This document shows, piece by piece, positions 1-8,488 of a stretch of 64,000 bases of DNA (position 1 is its first letter; every line of letters starts with the position of its first letter). Under the pieces are notes generated by a model. That model did no database searches. It saw only the letters and a list, made by a program, of their open reading frames with translations, and had not been told where the DNA came from. The stretch is from DATJPR01 sp963752915 (GTDB lineage Bacteria; Bacteroidota; Ignavibacteria; UBA10030; UBA6906): positions 124,001 to 188,000 of the forward strand of contig CAVVZZ010000014.1 of the NCBI GenBank assembly GCA_963752915.1, given 5' to 3'. A program made the translations under genes and the position numbers.

Positions 1-1776
1 ATCCAGCCAGGACATGAGGCTGATCAACTCCATGCAGACGGGTCTTTTGCGGAGATCGAGATTGCTGTACGAGAGGAAGGTAATATCCGCCTTGTTGAGC
101 CAGCCGCCGATTTCGAGAACCTGTTCATTCGTTTGCGCGAGAATCGCAATCGATCCAAGCGGGTGATTCCGTGCGCGGGCGCTCCGGACAAGGTCGACGA
201 TGGCATTCTCTTCCGGTCGCCCCGTTGCGTCCCGGGAGACCCGCGTCACTTCGACGTACCCTCGGCCGGACTTGTCTTCGACGACGTTTTGCGCGCATCG
301 ATCGAGACCCGTGAGCCGGGCCACTTCCGTGAATTCCGGGTTCTGCTCTGCCAGACGGAACACCTGCTCCACGAACCGAACAACCGCTTCATCGCTCCGG
401 TAGTTCGTCTCAAGCGAGGCAGTCAGACATGGCTGGAAGTCGATCGTCTCCTCCCCCGTGAGGAGCCGATGCATGATCTGCCAGTCCGCCCCCCGGAACG
501 AGTAGATCGATTGCTTCGTGTCGCCGACGGCATACAGCGTCCCGTCCTCGGCGCAGGCATTCTCGACGAGGATCTTCAAGGCCGCCCATTGGATGGGGGA
601 AGTGTCCTGGAATTCGTCGATGAGATAATGATACAGCCGGGTCCCCAGGGTGACATAAATGGCTGGGGCAGACCCGCCGGCCACTGATTTCCAGAGAAGC
701 CTGTTAACGTCATCTATCGAGTACATCCCCCGGGCGCGTTTGGTCGTATCGATTGCTTCCGACACGACGGAGAGCGCCTTCACGAAGGGCCAGTAGTAGC
801 TTGCTGCCTCCATCACGGACAGGAACGCCCTCTCGGTATTCAATCGGTCGAACATCACGTCGATCTGATCGCGGTACGCTTTGTTCGCTCCCGTTGCGGG
901 GTTGCTCTTGAGGAGTGCTCCTTCGCGGGGCGGCTCCCGCATTGCTTTCCGCCAGTCGTCGGACAGAAGGCGATCCAGGTCGCGCGCTACGACATCCCTC
1001 GCCTTCAGTCCGCTCGACGCGATCACCGATTGAAGCTCACGGGCAATGGCGCGGACGCTGCGGAGAGTGTTTTCAAACGCAGGGATGGGATCCTCCGCAT
1101 CAAGGTCGGCCGGCCTGGCCGCGATCTGACGGAGGACCGTGGCCGAGCCGGTCACGATCCGGGCAAACGGGTTCCAATCGAACGATGTTCCATGGGTTGA
1201 AGCTTCTAGGAGTTCCACGAGGTCCTGGAGTTCTTCCGCTCCGCCCGGTCGCCGGGCCGCATCGCGGACGTACCGATCGAACGCCGCCTCGATGAGGGGA
1301 AGTTGAAGCTTGACCAGTTCAAAATCCGGCGGCAACCCTGATTCGAGCGCGGACGCTTTGAACGCGCGGGCGATGAAGCTATCGATGGTGCGCACCTGAA
1401 AATCGTCGTAGCGCGCGAAGATCGTTTCGAGCAGGTCTCCGGCGCGACGACGGGTTTCCTCGGGAGTGCCGGTGACAATCGATTGAAGACGATGCGCGTG
1501 GCTTGATCCCGTCTCCCCGCCAATCGCCGCTTCTTTGAGGAACCTGACGACACGCTGGCGCATTTCCTCCGCGGCGGCGTTCGTGAATGTCATTGCGATG
1601 AGATTCGGGAGATTCGCATGCGGGACGCGCGGTGAAAGGAGGAATTGGGCGGTCCTCAGGGCGAGCGCGTAGGTCTTCCCTGACCCCGCGGAGGCCGAAA
1701 CAACCATGGGGGAGGGAAAACGAAGGTCGATGTCCCGCGGGGTCGCTTCACCCGCAGAGGATGGTGGAGTCTTCAC
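1..1776 (-). CDS. UvrD-family DNA helicase/exonuclease (AddA/RecB-like), 3' end outside window
   Basis: This is an ATP-dependent superfamily 1A helicase, probably the helicase subunit of a double-strand-break repair nuclease. The frame is open from a GTG at 1776 to base 1, so 592 codons are visible and the C-terminus is missing. Walker A (SASAGSGKT) lies near residues 27-35. Motif II, DEFQDT, starts at about residue 387. Motif III (GDTKQSIYSFRG) follows near 416, and then a YRS motif. The GTG start lies one base after the stop of the DprA-like gene, so the two are probably co-transcribed. Whether it is AddA, RecB or a stand-alone UvrD cannot be decided without the nuclease end. Confidence 0.88.
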   Translation of the reverse strand, partial: MKTPPSSAGEATPRDIDLRFPSPMVVSASAGSGKTYALALRTAQFLLSPRVPHANLPNLIAMTFTNAAAEEMRQRVVRFLKEAAIGGETGSSHAHRLQSIVTGTPEETRRRAGDLLETIFARYDDFQVRTIDSFIARAFKASALESGLPPDFELVKLQLPLIEAAFDRYVRDAARRPGGAEELQDLVELLEASTHGTSFDWNPFARIVTGSATVLRQIAARPADLDAEDPIPAFENTLRSVRAIARELQSVIASSGLKARDVVARDLDRLLSDDWRKAMREPPREGALLKSNPATGANKAYRDQIDVMFDRLNTERAFLSVMEAASYYWPFVKALSVVSEAIDTTKRARGMYSIDDVNRLLWKSVAGGSAPAIYVTLGTRLYHYLIDEFQDTSPIQWAALKILVENACAEDGTLYAVGDTKQSIYSFRGADWQIMHRLLTGEETIDFQPCLTASLETNYRSDEAVVRFVEQVFRLAEQNPEFTEVARLTGLDRCAQNVVEDKSGRGYVEVTRVSRDATGRPEENAIVDLVRSARARNHPLGSIAILAQTNEQVLEIGGWLNKADITFLSYSNLDLRKRPVCMELISLMSWLD

Positions 1777-1777
1777 A

Positions 1778-2413
1778 TCACCAGTCCCAGATTTCGGCGC
1801 CCAGTCGAACCAGCCGGTCGTTCTCCGGGCCGCCGAATGTCACAAGCCTCTTCCCGTGTCTGACGATCTCCTTTGCAAGCTGTTCAGTGGCGCCTCCGGG
1901 TGATGCATGGACGACGAGCACTGCCTCTGCGAGTGAAGCCACGAGGGCGTTGCGTCGCGCTGCAAGGGCCTCCGTCGATCTGCGCAGATCCCCTTCGATC
2001 CCGGAAACAATCGTCATACGACCGGATTGAATCAGCGGTTTCCACTCCGCGGGAATCCGCATGCGGGCGATGCCGCGGGCCGGGCAGACAATAATGCGCG
2101 TGCGGCCGGTCAACACGATATTCAGGCATTCCCGTTCCATCGGCGAGTGAAACCCCCCGGCAACGGTCCTGCCGGAGAGCTTCATTGCCAAGGCCCAGTC
2201 GTGCGCTTCGCGGATCAGCCGGCCGGGGATTCGCCGTGAACTTACGATGCCGATAGCAGCTTCCTGCAGCAACCCGACGTCACCGACCACGCAAAGATCA
2301 CCCGACAGAAGGGCTTTCGGCGACAGCAGCCGCCGAGGATAGTCAGAGGATGATCGTGTTAACCCCCGGACGTTGATCCTTTCCGGCCTGCTGACAGCAA
2401 CGTTCGATCTCAT
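1778..2413 (-). CDS. DprA/SMF-like Rossmann-fold protein
   Basis: The roughly 211-residue protein resembles the DNA-processing A (DprA/Smf) Rossmann fold. It has a GIVSSRR motif near residue 75 in place of the usual GSR, then VAGGFHSPMERECL, a divergent form of the SGxARGID region, and VTFGGPENDRLV near the C-terminus. DprA proteins load RecA on single-stranded DNA, but this one is shorter and diverged, so that activity is inference. The ATG at 2413 is preferred over the one at 2428 because GGAGG sits 8 bases upstream. The next gene is the UvrD-like helicase, which suggests a DNA recombination role. Confidence 0.68.
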   Translation of the reverse strand: MRSNVAVSRPERINVRGLTRSSSDYPRRLLSPKALLSGDLCVVGDVGLLQEAAIGIVSSRRIPGRLIREAHDWALAMKLSGRTVAGGFHSPMERECLNIVLTGRTRIIVCPARGIARMRIPAEWKPLIQSGRMTIVSGIEGDLRRSTEALAARRNALVASLAEAVLVVHASPGGATEQLAKEIVRHGKRLVTFGGPENDRLVRLGAEIWDW

Positions 2414-2506
2414 GGCCATAGCCTCCATGTGAGGAAAATGGCGGGAGATGTCTGTAAGTATTACGCCGGAAACGAAGGATTTCCGAACACCAGGGTGTGG
2501 ATATTT

Positions 2507-3304
2507 TTATTGCGGGGGTCTCCAGCCTGGACGGTGCCAGTTGACCAATTCCACGGTGACACTTCCAATAAGGACCTTGAGTTTTCCCTTGATGGGAACG
2601 GCAGCGCTGTCGTCCGAGAACCATCCCGTAAAATCACCGGTCATGCCGTATATCCCTACGGCTGATGTGTTCCCCTCGATTTCGACCACTTTGACGGGGT
2701 TCTCGAGAGCGTCGATCGACTGCGTCGTGGACTTCCCGTGGAACATGAATGTCGTCTCCCCCAGCTTTCCGTACAGGACGGTCGGGACCGTCATGGTTGC
2801 ATCGGTGTGAATGAACCTTCTCGGGAAATAGGCGATCGAGAGCCCATCCAGGAATTCACTCGAGACAAGATGCAGGGTGTCTTTGATGGTGCGGACGCTC
2901 GGAGTGTCCGTGGGAGAATGCAATGTGATGGATTCGACGACCAGTCTCTTTTGAGGGAGGTCATACAGGTAGTCCAGTCCGGACCACAGACTGTCTTCCT
3001 TCTCCATCGAGAGAGAAGCGCGGGAATAGAACAGGCTGTCCATGGTCGTATAGTGGATCGAATGAAGATCGACGAACGGGATATTCGGATAGGAATCGAT
3101 GCGCGCCTCCGCCCTCCCTCCGGCCAGCGTCTGAACGCGGATCGTCCCCAGTTTGAACCACGTCCAGCTCACCTCATACACATACTCCTCGCCCGGTTGG
3201 GCTACGGACGTACCGACCACTTCTCCCGGAAGATGCAGAAACGCCGCAGGGACCGCCGCCGCAACGCACACAAGGCCAAGGAAGACAAGGGATGTTCTGG
3301 ACAT
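2507..3304 (-). CDS. DUF3108-type exported protein
   Basis: This is a 265-residue protein with an N-terminal signal peptide (MSRTSLVFLGLVCVAAAVPA). The mature part looks beta-rich and matches the DUF3108 pattern: an opening 'GEEYVYEVSWTWFKLGTIRV' strand pair and a later 'VPTVLYGKLGETTFMFHGKSTTQ' segment. Family members are periplasmic or outer-membrane-associated proteins of unknown role. A TTG at 3331 is also in frame, but the ATG at 3304 gives a proper signal peptide. It lies upstream of the DprA-like gene with about 90 bases between them. Confidence 0.72.
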   Translation of the reverse strand: MSRTSLVFLGLVCVAAAVPAAFLHLPGEVVGTSVAQPGEEYVYEVSWTWFKLGTIRVQTLAGGRAEARIDSYPNIPFVDLHSIHYTTMDSLFYSRASLSMEKEDSLWSGLDYLYDLPQKRLVVESITLHSPTDTPSVRTIKDTLHLVSSEFLDGLSIAYFPRRFIHTDATMTVPTVLYGKLGETTFMFHGKSTTQSIDALENPVKVVEIEGNTSAVGIYGMTGDFTGWFSDDSAAVPIKGKLKVLIGSVTVELVNWHRPGWRPPQ

Positions 3305-3375
3305 GACAAGGGGGTCGGTTGTGACGATCAATGATACACCAAGACGGAGTGAGATTCAAGCGCGGGACGGCGGGG

Positions 3376-4941
3376 TCAGAACGGGAAATCTTCCTGCGGG
3401 GCAGGGGCCTGTTCGATCTTCTTTACCTCAGGTTGCTTGGCAACCCCATGCACGCGGTTGGCGTTGACATAGATCGCCTTGAACGGTTTCGTCGGACAGG
3501 CATGTTCACATGCGCCGCAACCGATGCAGAATTCCTCCCGCACTTCGGGGATGACGAGCTTTTCCATGAATTTCACCATCGTCACTGCCTTCGTGGGGCA
3601 ATGTTCCGAGCACGCGCCGCAATCGGTGTGCTCCGTATTGACGATGCAATTGTCCTTGACGAACTTCGCGATCCCGAGTTGTGTCAGCTTCTTTTGCTCT
3701 TTCGCCAGCGGGAAGAGCGCTCCTGACGGACACACATCGCCGCAAGCCGTGCAATCGTAGTTGCAGTACCCGGAATGGAAGTCCATTCTTGGCTGGAACA
3801 CTCCGCCGACCCCGTATTCGAAGAGCGACGGCTGAAGGACATTGGCGATACACGCGCTGACGCAGAGGTGGCAGGCCGTGCATGTCGAAGTAAAATGGTC
3901 CAGAGTCCTGGCACCCGGGGGCGCCACCGGCAGCGGCGATCCGGTGCGAACGGTCGTGAGCTTCGTCGGGACGACCTTCTTCCCACCGTCCATCACCAGG
4001 AAGAACGCCATCGAGGCGGAGGATCGGCGGAGGAACGATCTCCGTCCCTGATCGGAAGGAACGGGTTCGATCTGCTTGCGCCACGGCGAGGCAAAGAACA
4101 TGTCATCGCGTGGACAGACATCAAAGCAATTGAAGCACCCGACGCACCGGTCGAAGTCGACCGTCCGTTTCTTCCGATCGATGCATCCACCCTTGCACGC
4201 TTTCTCGCAGAGTCCGCAGCTTGTACAGTCCCCGTTGTCGATCGCAACCTTCAGCACCGCAAACCTCGAAAGGAGCCCGAGGAGTGCCCCGACAGGACAG
4301 AGAACGTTGCAGTAGAATCGGCCCCGGGTATACGCGAGCCAGCCGACAACGCCCAGGGTTCCCACGCCGAGAAGAATGGCCGGAATGCTTTGCGGGGGAA
4401 GGTCGACCGGATTGACCCAATAGAGATTGAGCCGCTCTGAAATTCCGGCGAGAAGGTTGTTCCCCATGTAGACGAACGGGCGGACGAGATGCGTCAGGAT
4501 GCGCCCGGCACTGCTGAAGGGATCCAGCACATTCACGAGGAGCGTCGAACCCGCGATCAGGCTCAGCACGCTGACGGCCAGGATGCTGAACCGGATGATG
4601 TCGTGCCTCGGGCCGGACCGTTGAACGTTCTTCTTGTTGACCTTGCGGGCCAGCCAGGAAACGACGTCCTGAAGGAGGCCCAGGGGACAAACGAAGGAGC
4701 AATAGACGCGGCCGAAAAGGAGCGTCACCAGGAGGACAACGATGAATCCTGTCGCCGCGAGTGTTGGGAGGTTGAAGAATTTCAGGAACGACGGGAGGAA
4801 TTGCAGATACGTCGCCGCGGTGGTCGCCCCCGGGGGAAGAACACCTGCAAAGGCGAGGAACACGACGGCGATCAGCAGGCCCATTGCCAGGGACACTCCC
4901 AACCGCACGTTCTTCAATATGGACCTGCTGCGTGCCTGCAC
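3376..4941 (-). CDS. Polytopic membrane polyferredoxin (NapH/NosR-like 4Fe-4S protein)
   Basis: This 521-residue protein combines a membrane part with several iron-sulfur motifs. The first about 230 residues hold several transmembrane helices with CSFVCPLGLLQ and CNVLCPVGALLG motifs, as in NapH/NosR/CcoG-like proteins. The rest has four or more ferredoxin-type cysteine clusters, among them CTSCGLCEKAC, CVGCFNCFDVCP, CTACHLCVSAC and CIGCGACEHACP. An RRSFLRR segment near residue 305 sits between ferredoxin blocks. It probably moves electrons between the membrane and a soluble partner. It starts with GTG four bases after the DUF362 stop, and this pairing recurs in Bacteroidota. The substrate is unknown. 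Confidence 0.85.
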   Translation of the reverse strand: MQARSRSILKNVRLGVSLAMGLLIAVVFLAFAGVLPPGATTAATYLQFLPSFLKFFNLPTLAATGFIVVLLVTLLFGRVYCSFVCPLGLLQDVVSWLARKVNKKNVQRSGPRHDIIRFSILAVSVLSLIAGSTLLVNVLDPFSSAGRILTHLVRPFVYMGNNLLAGISERLNLYWVNPVDLPPQSIPAILLGVGTLGVVGWLAYTRGRFYCNVLCPVGALLGLLSRFAVLKVAIDNGDCTSCGLCEKACKGGCIDRKKRTVDFDRCVGCFNCFDVCPRDDMFFASPWRKQIEPVPSDQGRRSFLRRSSASMAFFLVMDGGKKVVPTKLTTVRTGSPLPVAPPGARTLDHFTSTCTACHLCVSACIANVLQPSLFEYGVGGVFQPRMDFHSGYCNYDCTACGDVCPSGALFPLAKEQKKLTQLGIAKFVKDNCIVNTEHTDCGACSEHCPTKAVTMVKFMEKLVIPEVREEFCIGCGACEHACPTKPFKAIYVNANRVHGVAKQPEVKKIEQAPAPQEDFPF

Positions 4942-4945
4942 GTGC

Positions 4946-5860
4946 CTAGAGCTTTATCCTCCTGATCGATGCGGGATCAAGATCCAGCGACCCGAGCCCC
5001 ATCGATGCGGCAATCGTAAGATACCGGACATCCGCCGGTTCCACACCGAACAATTTGGCTCCCGCAACGTCGGCGGCGAGAGGATCTGTCGAGACAATCT
5101 GTGCTTTCATCTGCACGAGATCCGCCGGCGATACGCCCCGCGGGCCGTTTTGCTTCATGACATTGTACGCATCGACGATGATGAGATCGGGTTTCCGATA
5201 CAAGGAGAAATCCGCAATGCACTGGTGAAGATCGTTCTGATGCCACTCCCCCCTGTCCCACACGACTCCCATCAGGTTCTTCATCCCGATGGTAACCCGC
5301 GACGCATGATGGTGCTTCAGGACTGGGAGGTTGATAAAGACGTCTGCATTCAGGAGCTGTTCGTGGACTTTGGCCTTGACCAATCGCTGTGCCTTCGGGA
5401 TCGTCACTTCCTGATAACTCCCCTCACTGTTCCCGCTGACTACTTTCGCCTTGGCATCGGTGGCCGCTCGCTCAATCCCGCTGTCCTTGTAGCACTGGGT
5501 CCAGGTGTCGCACGTGTGATCGAACACAAACACTTCCTTGGCGCCGGCGTTATAACAGTGTTCCACAACACGTTTGACCAGGAGCGGATGGGTGTTCCCT
5601 GCCCGTTCCGGGTCGACATCCCAGCCGATATTCGGCTTGACGAGGACCCGCTGGCCTTTTTTGACGAAGGCCCCCATCCCGCCGAATGACTCGATCGCTT
5701 TGTCGAACATCGTGGCCGGTTCACCGCCTCTCACTGCGACGAGCTGATATGACGGCTTCTTGTCCTGCAGCGGAGCTGCAAGAAGATCGGAATATTTTCC
5801 GAATGCGAGCGCCGCAGCGCTCCCTCCGATACCCTTGATGAGAAAATCGCGTCGTTTCAT
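4946..5860 (-). CDS. Tat-exported DUF362 protein
   Basis: The 304-residue protein begins with a twin-arginine signal (MKRRDFLIKGIGGSAAALAF), so a folded, cofactor-bearing protein is probably exported. The body has DUF362 features: GQRVLVKPNIGW, VFDHTCDT and the LPVLKHHHASRVTIGMKNLMG segment. DUF362 proteins commonly neighbour ferredoxins, and here the next gene encodes a membrane polyferredoxin four bases downstream. A joint redox role is inferred and the reaction is unknown. The leader upstream (5861-6020) contains a promoter, a small ORF and a terminator, so expression may be controlled by attenuation. Confidence 0.85.
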   Translation of the reverse strand: MKRRDFLIKGIGGSAAALAFGKYSDLLAAPLQDKKPSYQLVAVRGGEPATMFDKAIESFGGMGAFVKKGQRVLVKPNIGWDVDPERAGNTHPLLVKRVVEHCYNAGAKEVFVFDHTCDTWTQCYKDSGIERAATDAKAKVVSGNSEGSYQEVTIPKAQRLVKAKVHEQLLNADVFINLPVLKHHHASRVTIGMKNLMGVVWDRGEWHQNDLHQCIADFSLYRKPDLIIVDAYNVMKQNGPRGVSPADLVQMKAQIVSTDPLAADVAGAKLFGVEPADVRYLTIAASMGLGSLDLDPASIRRIKL

Positions 5861-5900
5861 GCGTTGAGACTCCGGTGGGAGAAGGATCTTCGATTCAACG

Positions 5901-5950
5901 AAAAACGCCTCTCATGGTCGTCCGCTATGGGAACAATCATCAGAGGCGTT
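5901..5950 (-). terminator. Intrinsic terminator in the leader of the DUF362 gene
   Basis: On the minus strand, AACGCCTCT (5942-5950) pairs perfectly with AGAGGCGTT (5904-5912). Beyond one mismatch, ATG/CAT extend the stem. A run of T follows (5901-5905 as A on the plus strand). It lies about 40 bases before the DUF362 ATG and after a promoter, so it is either an attenuator or the end of the preceding ABC operon. Confidence 0.7.
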
Positions 5951-6007
5951 CTGAGAAAGATCTGAACAAAGGACGAAGCGCACTGGCCCGGTACCACCAG
6001 CAAGCAT
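5912..6007 (-). CDS. Possible 31-codon leader peptide before DUF362
   Basis: An ATG at 6007 opens a 31-codon frame (MLAGGTGPVRFV... ending ...HSGRP). It begins a few bases after the predicted transcription start and ends inside the 3' arm of the terminator. A weak GGA lies five bases upstream. The overlap of an ORF with a terminator hairpin is the usual layout of ribosome-mediated attenuation. There is no obvious run of one regulatory codon, so translation is uncertain. Confidence 0.3.
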   Translation of the reverse strand: MLAGGTGPVRFVLCSDLSQNASDDCSHSGRP

Positions 6008-6020
6008 CTATCCAGCATAC

Positions 6021-6049
6021 AGTATAGTCGAGATTCGCAGAAAATGCAA
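6021..6049 (-). promoter_or_regulatory. Sigma-70-type promoter for the DUF362 leader
   Basis: Reading the minus strand, TTGCAT (6044-6049) and TATACT (6021-6026) are separated by exactly 17 bases. The -10 matches the consensus at five of six positions, while the -35 is weak. Transcription would start near 6014, giving a leader of about 150 bases before the DUF362 ATG. Confidence 0.5.
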
Positions 6050-6056
6050 GAGAAAA

Positions 6057-7601
6057 CTAGCCTTCCCTGCCGTCTCTTCGCATGGGGTCAGCAAGACTTC
6101 CGTCCTCGCGGAGAACATAGACATCCTCGGGGTGCACCTGGCTATCGAAGATCTCTTCATTGTGGGAAATCACCAGAATGGCGCTCCCCTCCTCAAGCCT
6201 GCGTCGGAGCATTTCGAGGACACGAACGGAGGATTCAAAATCCAGACCGTTCAACGGCTCATCCAGGATCAACAGATCCGTTTGAAGGGCAAGCCCGCGC
6301 AAGAGGTTCAGCCGCTGTTTTTGACCTCCGCTCAATCGCGAAACCTTCTTTTTGAAGATCTCGCGAATGACGTCCTCGGAGAAAAGGTGACCCAAAAATC
6401 CCGACACCGCTGATCGTGAATGGGAAAATGGAAGAGGAAGACCGTGGAACGAACCAGCGACGGTGGACTGCGGATTCAGCGCTTCGTCGGCGTGCTGGAA
6501 CACCATCGTCATGCTGCGCCCCCAGATCCGGCGTCTCCAGAACTCCTCCGTGAACTGTTCTGTAACGACCAGGGTGTTGAATTCCATCCGGAACCGCTCC
6601 GCCCGCACCAGGCCCATCATGACTTTTACCAGCGTGGTTTTTCCCATGCCGCTGGGCGCCTTCAGATACACCATGGAGCCCCGGCGGAGAACGAGCGGGG
6701 ACGGACTCCCACCATCCCGGTCACGCGAGATGCGCAGGTTGCGGCCGAAGACCGTGACGGAGGGATCAACGGTCCCGATGACGCCCGCATCCGACGCGTT
6801 CGGTTTCGGGAGCGTCTGTGCGCGCAACCATCGAAGATAGGTCTCCGGTTCAAATGGACTTAACTCCAGTCTCCCCTGTCGCAGGCCGAGTTCCTTGTAA
6901 TAGATCGACGCCGCGAGGTCGGCATGCTTTTGCCGGATCATGCTGACCATCGAATAGTCGTAACTGATCACGATGGCCGTAAACGGTTTTGTTCGAAACC
7001 GCTTGAACAGCATGTCGAGAACAATGTCACGAAACCGGTTATCGAGGCTTCCTGTGGGCTCGTCGAAGACGAACACCGGGGGATCCGCTTCTCCTTCTGC
7101 CGCGATCCACTGGTCGATCTTCTTGAAGGCCATCGCCAGAAGGATCCGCTGCTTTTCCCCGCCGCTCGGACGATACGGTTGCGGATAAATGTCCAGCAGC
7201 GCGTCCGGCGTCGACGAAAGGGTCCCAGCCCACAATTCGGCGAGGATTGCGGTGTCGTGAGAATCGCCTGCCAACGCGCCTTCGCGAAGCTGTTCCCCTA
7301 TGGTCAGGAGCGGGTGAAGATGGGTCGAAGGTTCCTGAAAGACGAAGAAGCCGCGCCGTTGCATCTCCTGCGTCGACGGCGCGCTGAGGTAGTCCCCTCC
7401 GGAGACGCCGTTCACCTCGAAGGCAAAGTCATCCGGCGGGAGGAGCCCGTAGATCGTCCGGTTAATCATCGATTTGCCGATGCCGGACTCCCCGAAGAGG
7501 AACGTGATCCCGCCGCGCCGGATCGTATACCCGTCGATCGAAACCAGCGACCGCCGGTTGACATTGACGCGGACGGAAAATGTGAGATCCCCGCCGCTCA
7601 T
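6057..7601 (-). CDS. ABC transporter, fused double ATP-binding protein
   Basis: The 514-residue protein carries two nucleotide-binding domains of the oligopeptide/nickel (DppD-DppF) type in one chain. NBD1 has Walker A GESGIGKS (37-44), a Q-loop at Q89, signature PSGGEKQR (about 145) and Walker B VFVFDEP. Its H-loop reads VISYDYS, so Tyr214 replaces the usual histidine. NBD2 has APSGMGKTT, LSGGQKQR, LLILDEP and a normal H-loop (VISHNEE). It would energise the two adjacent permeases from the cytoplasm. The ATG overlaps the permease stop by four bases (ATGA). The asymmetric H-loop suggests one degenerate ATP site. Confidence 0.88.
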   Translation of the reverse strand: MSGGDLTFSVRVNVNRRSLVSIDGYTIRRGGITFLFGESGIGKSMINRTIYGLLPPDDFAFEVNGVSGGDYLSAPSTQEMQRRGFFVFQEPSTHLHPLLTIGEQLREGALAGDSHDTAILAELWAGTLSSTPDALLDIYPQPYRPSGGEKQRILLAMAFKKIDQWIAAEGEADPPVFVFDEPTGSLDNRFRDIVLDMLFKRFRTKPFTAIVISYDYSMVSMIRQKHADLAASIYYKELGLRQGRLELSPFEPETYLRWLRAQTLPKPNASDAGVIGTVDPSVTVFGRNLRISRDRDGGSPSPLVLRRGSMVYLKAPSGMGKTTLVKVMMGLVRAERFRMEFNTLVVTEQFTEEFWRRRIWGRSMTMVFQHADEALNPQSTVAGSFHGLPLPFSHSRSAVSGFLGHLFSEDVIREIFKKKVSRLSGGQKQRLNLLRGLALQTDLLILDEPLNGLDFESSVRVLEMLRRRLEEGSAILVISHNEEIFDSQVHPEDVYVLREDGSLADPMRRDGREG

Positions 7602-8488
7602 AGCCGGTGCCTCCGGACGAATCCGCTTCCGATATTATGAACGCAGAGGAGCGTAAAGGTAATCGCGAACGCCACGCTCATTCCCTGGAGATGCCGGGTG
7701 AACAGCAGCGGAAGATACGAGGGCGTGGTGAGGGCTGTGCCGATGGCGAGGATGTCCTGCTTGCTGTCCATAGTGGCGAGCAGGGATCCAAGAGTGATGG
7801 GGAAATTCGTTGCGCTCACTTCCGTCGAAAGCCCGACGGAAAGCACGAAATCGATACTGCACTGCAGAAACACCGCCATCCCGAACACGCCGATCATCAC
7901 TTGAAGGAGATGCGCCCGGCTGTTCTTCCACAGGATTTCGATATTGATGATCCGCGATTCGCGCACGCCGCTGCAGAGCATGGCAGGATAGAAATCGAGG
8001 GCCGCGAACTGCGAGATGCGCGAACGGATCAGATCCGTTACGTCGTAGAAGACAACACCGGTGGTAATGAACGACATCCAAAATAATAGTGTCGTTGCAT
8101 CCAGACCGGCATTCCGTTCGATGAGGACCGTCAGGACAACGTAACCGGCCAGCATCCCCACAATTTGCGGTACCGAACGAACCAGGTTGAGGAGAAAGGA
8201 ACTGATCAGGTACAGCAACCGGTGGTTCCGTCGTTCGGCGAGGAACAGCCATGTGCCGGAGACCCATCCAAACAGAAGAGACAATCCCACGACCAACGCT
8301 CCCGCAAGCAGTGAGTTCGTGAGGGCATTCAGGAACTGACGGAGTGCGGGCGTATTCAGAAACAGCAGGTCCCAGAGAAGAAGGAACCCAAGACCCGCGA
8401 TCCAGAGGAGGAACCAGAGCACGTCCGGCCAGCGCGACGCCAGTGCAAGGGGGCCGCGTCCCCACCAAGGCAGTCGCTCATTCGACAT
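7598..8488 (-). CDS. ABC transporter permease, DppC-like
   Basis: This is an inner-membrane permease of about 296 residues with roughly six transmembrane helices. The segment 'DFYPAMLCSGVRESRIINIE' fits the cytoplasmic EAA-type loop that docks onto the ATPase. The C-terminal end matches the DppC style (LQGMSVAFAITFTLLCVHNIGSG). An ATG at 8494 is also in frame, but GGAAG lies seven bases before the one at 8488. The gene overlaps the end of the upstream permease gene and ends in an ATGA overlap with the ATPase gene, so the subunits are translationally coupled. Confidence 0.8.
   Translation of the reverse strand: MSNERLPWWGRGPLALASRWPDVLWFLLWIAGLGFLLLWDLLFLNTPALRQFLNALTNSLLAGALVVGLSLLFGWVSGTWLFLAERRNHRLLYLISSFLLNLVRSVPQIVGMLAGYVVLTVLIERNAGLDATTLLFWMSFITTGVVFYDVTDLIRSRISQFAALDFYPAMLCSGVRESRIINIEILWKNSRAHLLQVMIGVFGMAVFLQCSIDFVLSVGLSTEVSATNFPITLGSLLATMDSKQDILAIGTALTTPSYLPLLFTRHLQGMSVAFAITFTLLCVHNIGSGFVRRHRL

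Noticed and set aside
5972..5998. T-box riboswitch core (GGTGGTACC ... CGTCC with matching spacing) before DUF362
   Set aside because: Only about 60 bases separate it from the upstream stop codon, so there is no room for the specifier stem. The antiterminator pairings could not be drawn convincingly, and the downstream genes are not amino-acid genes.
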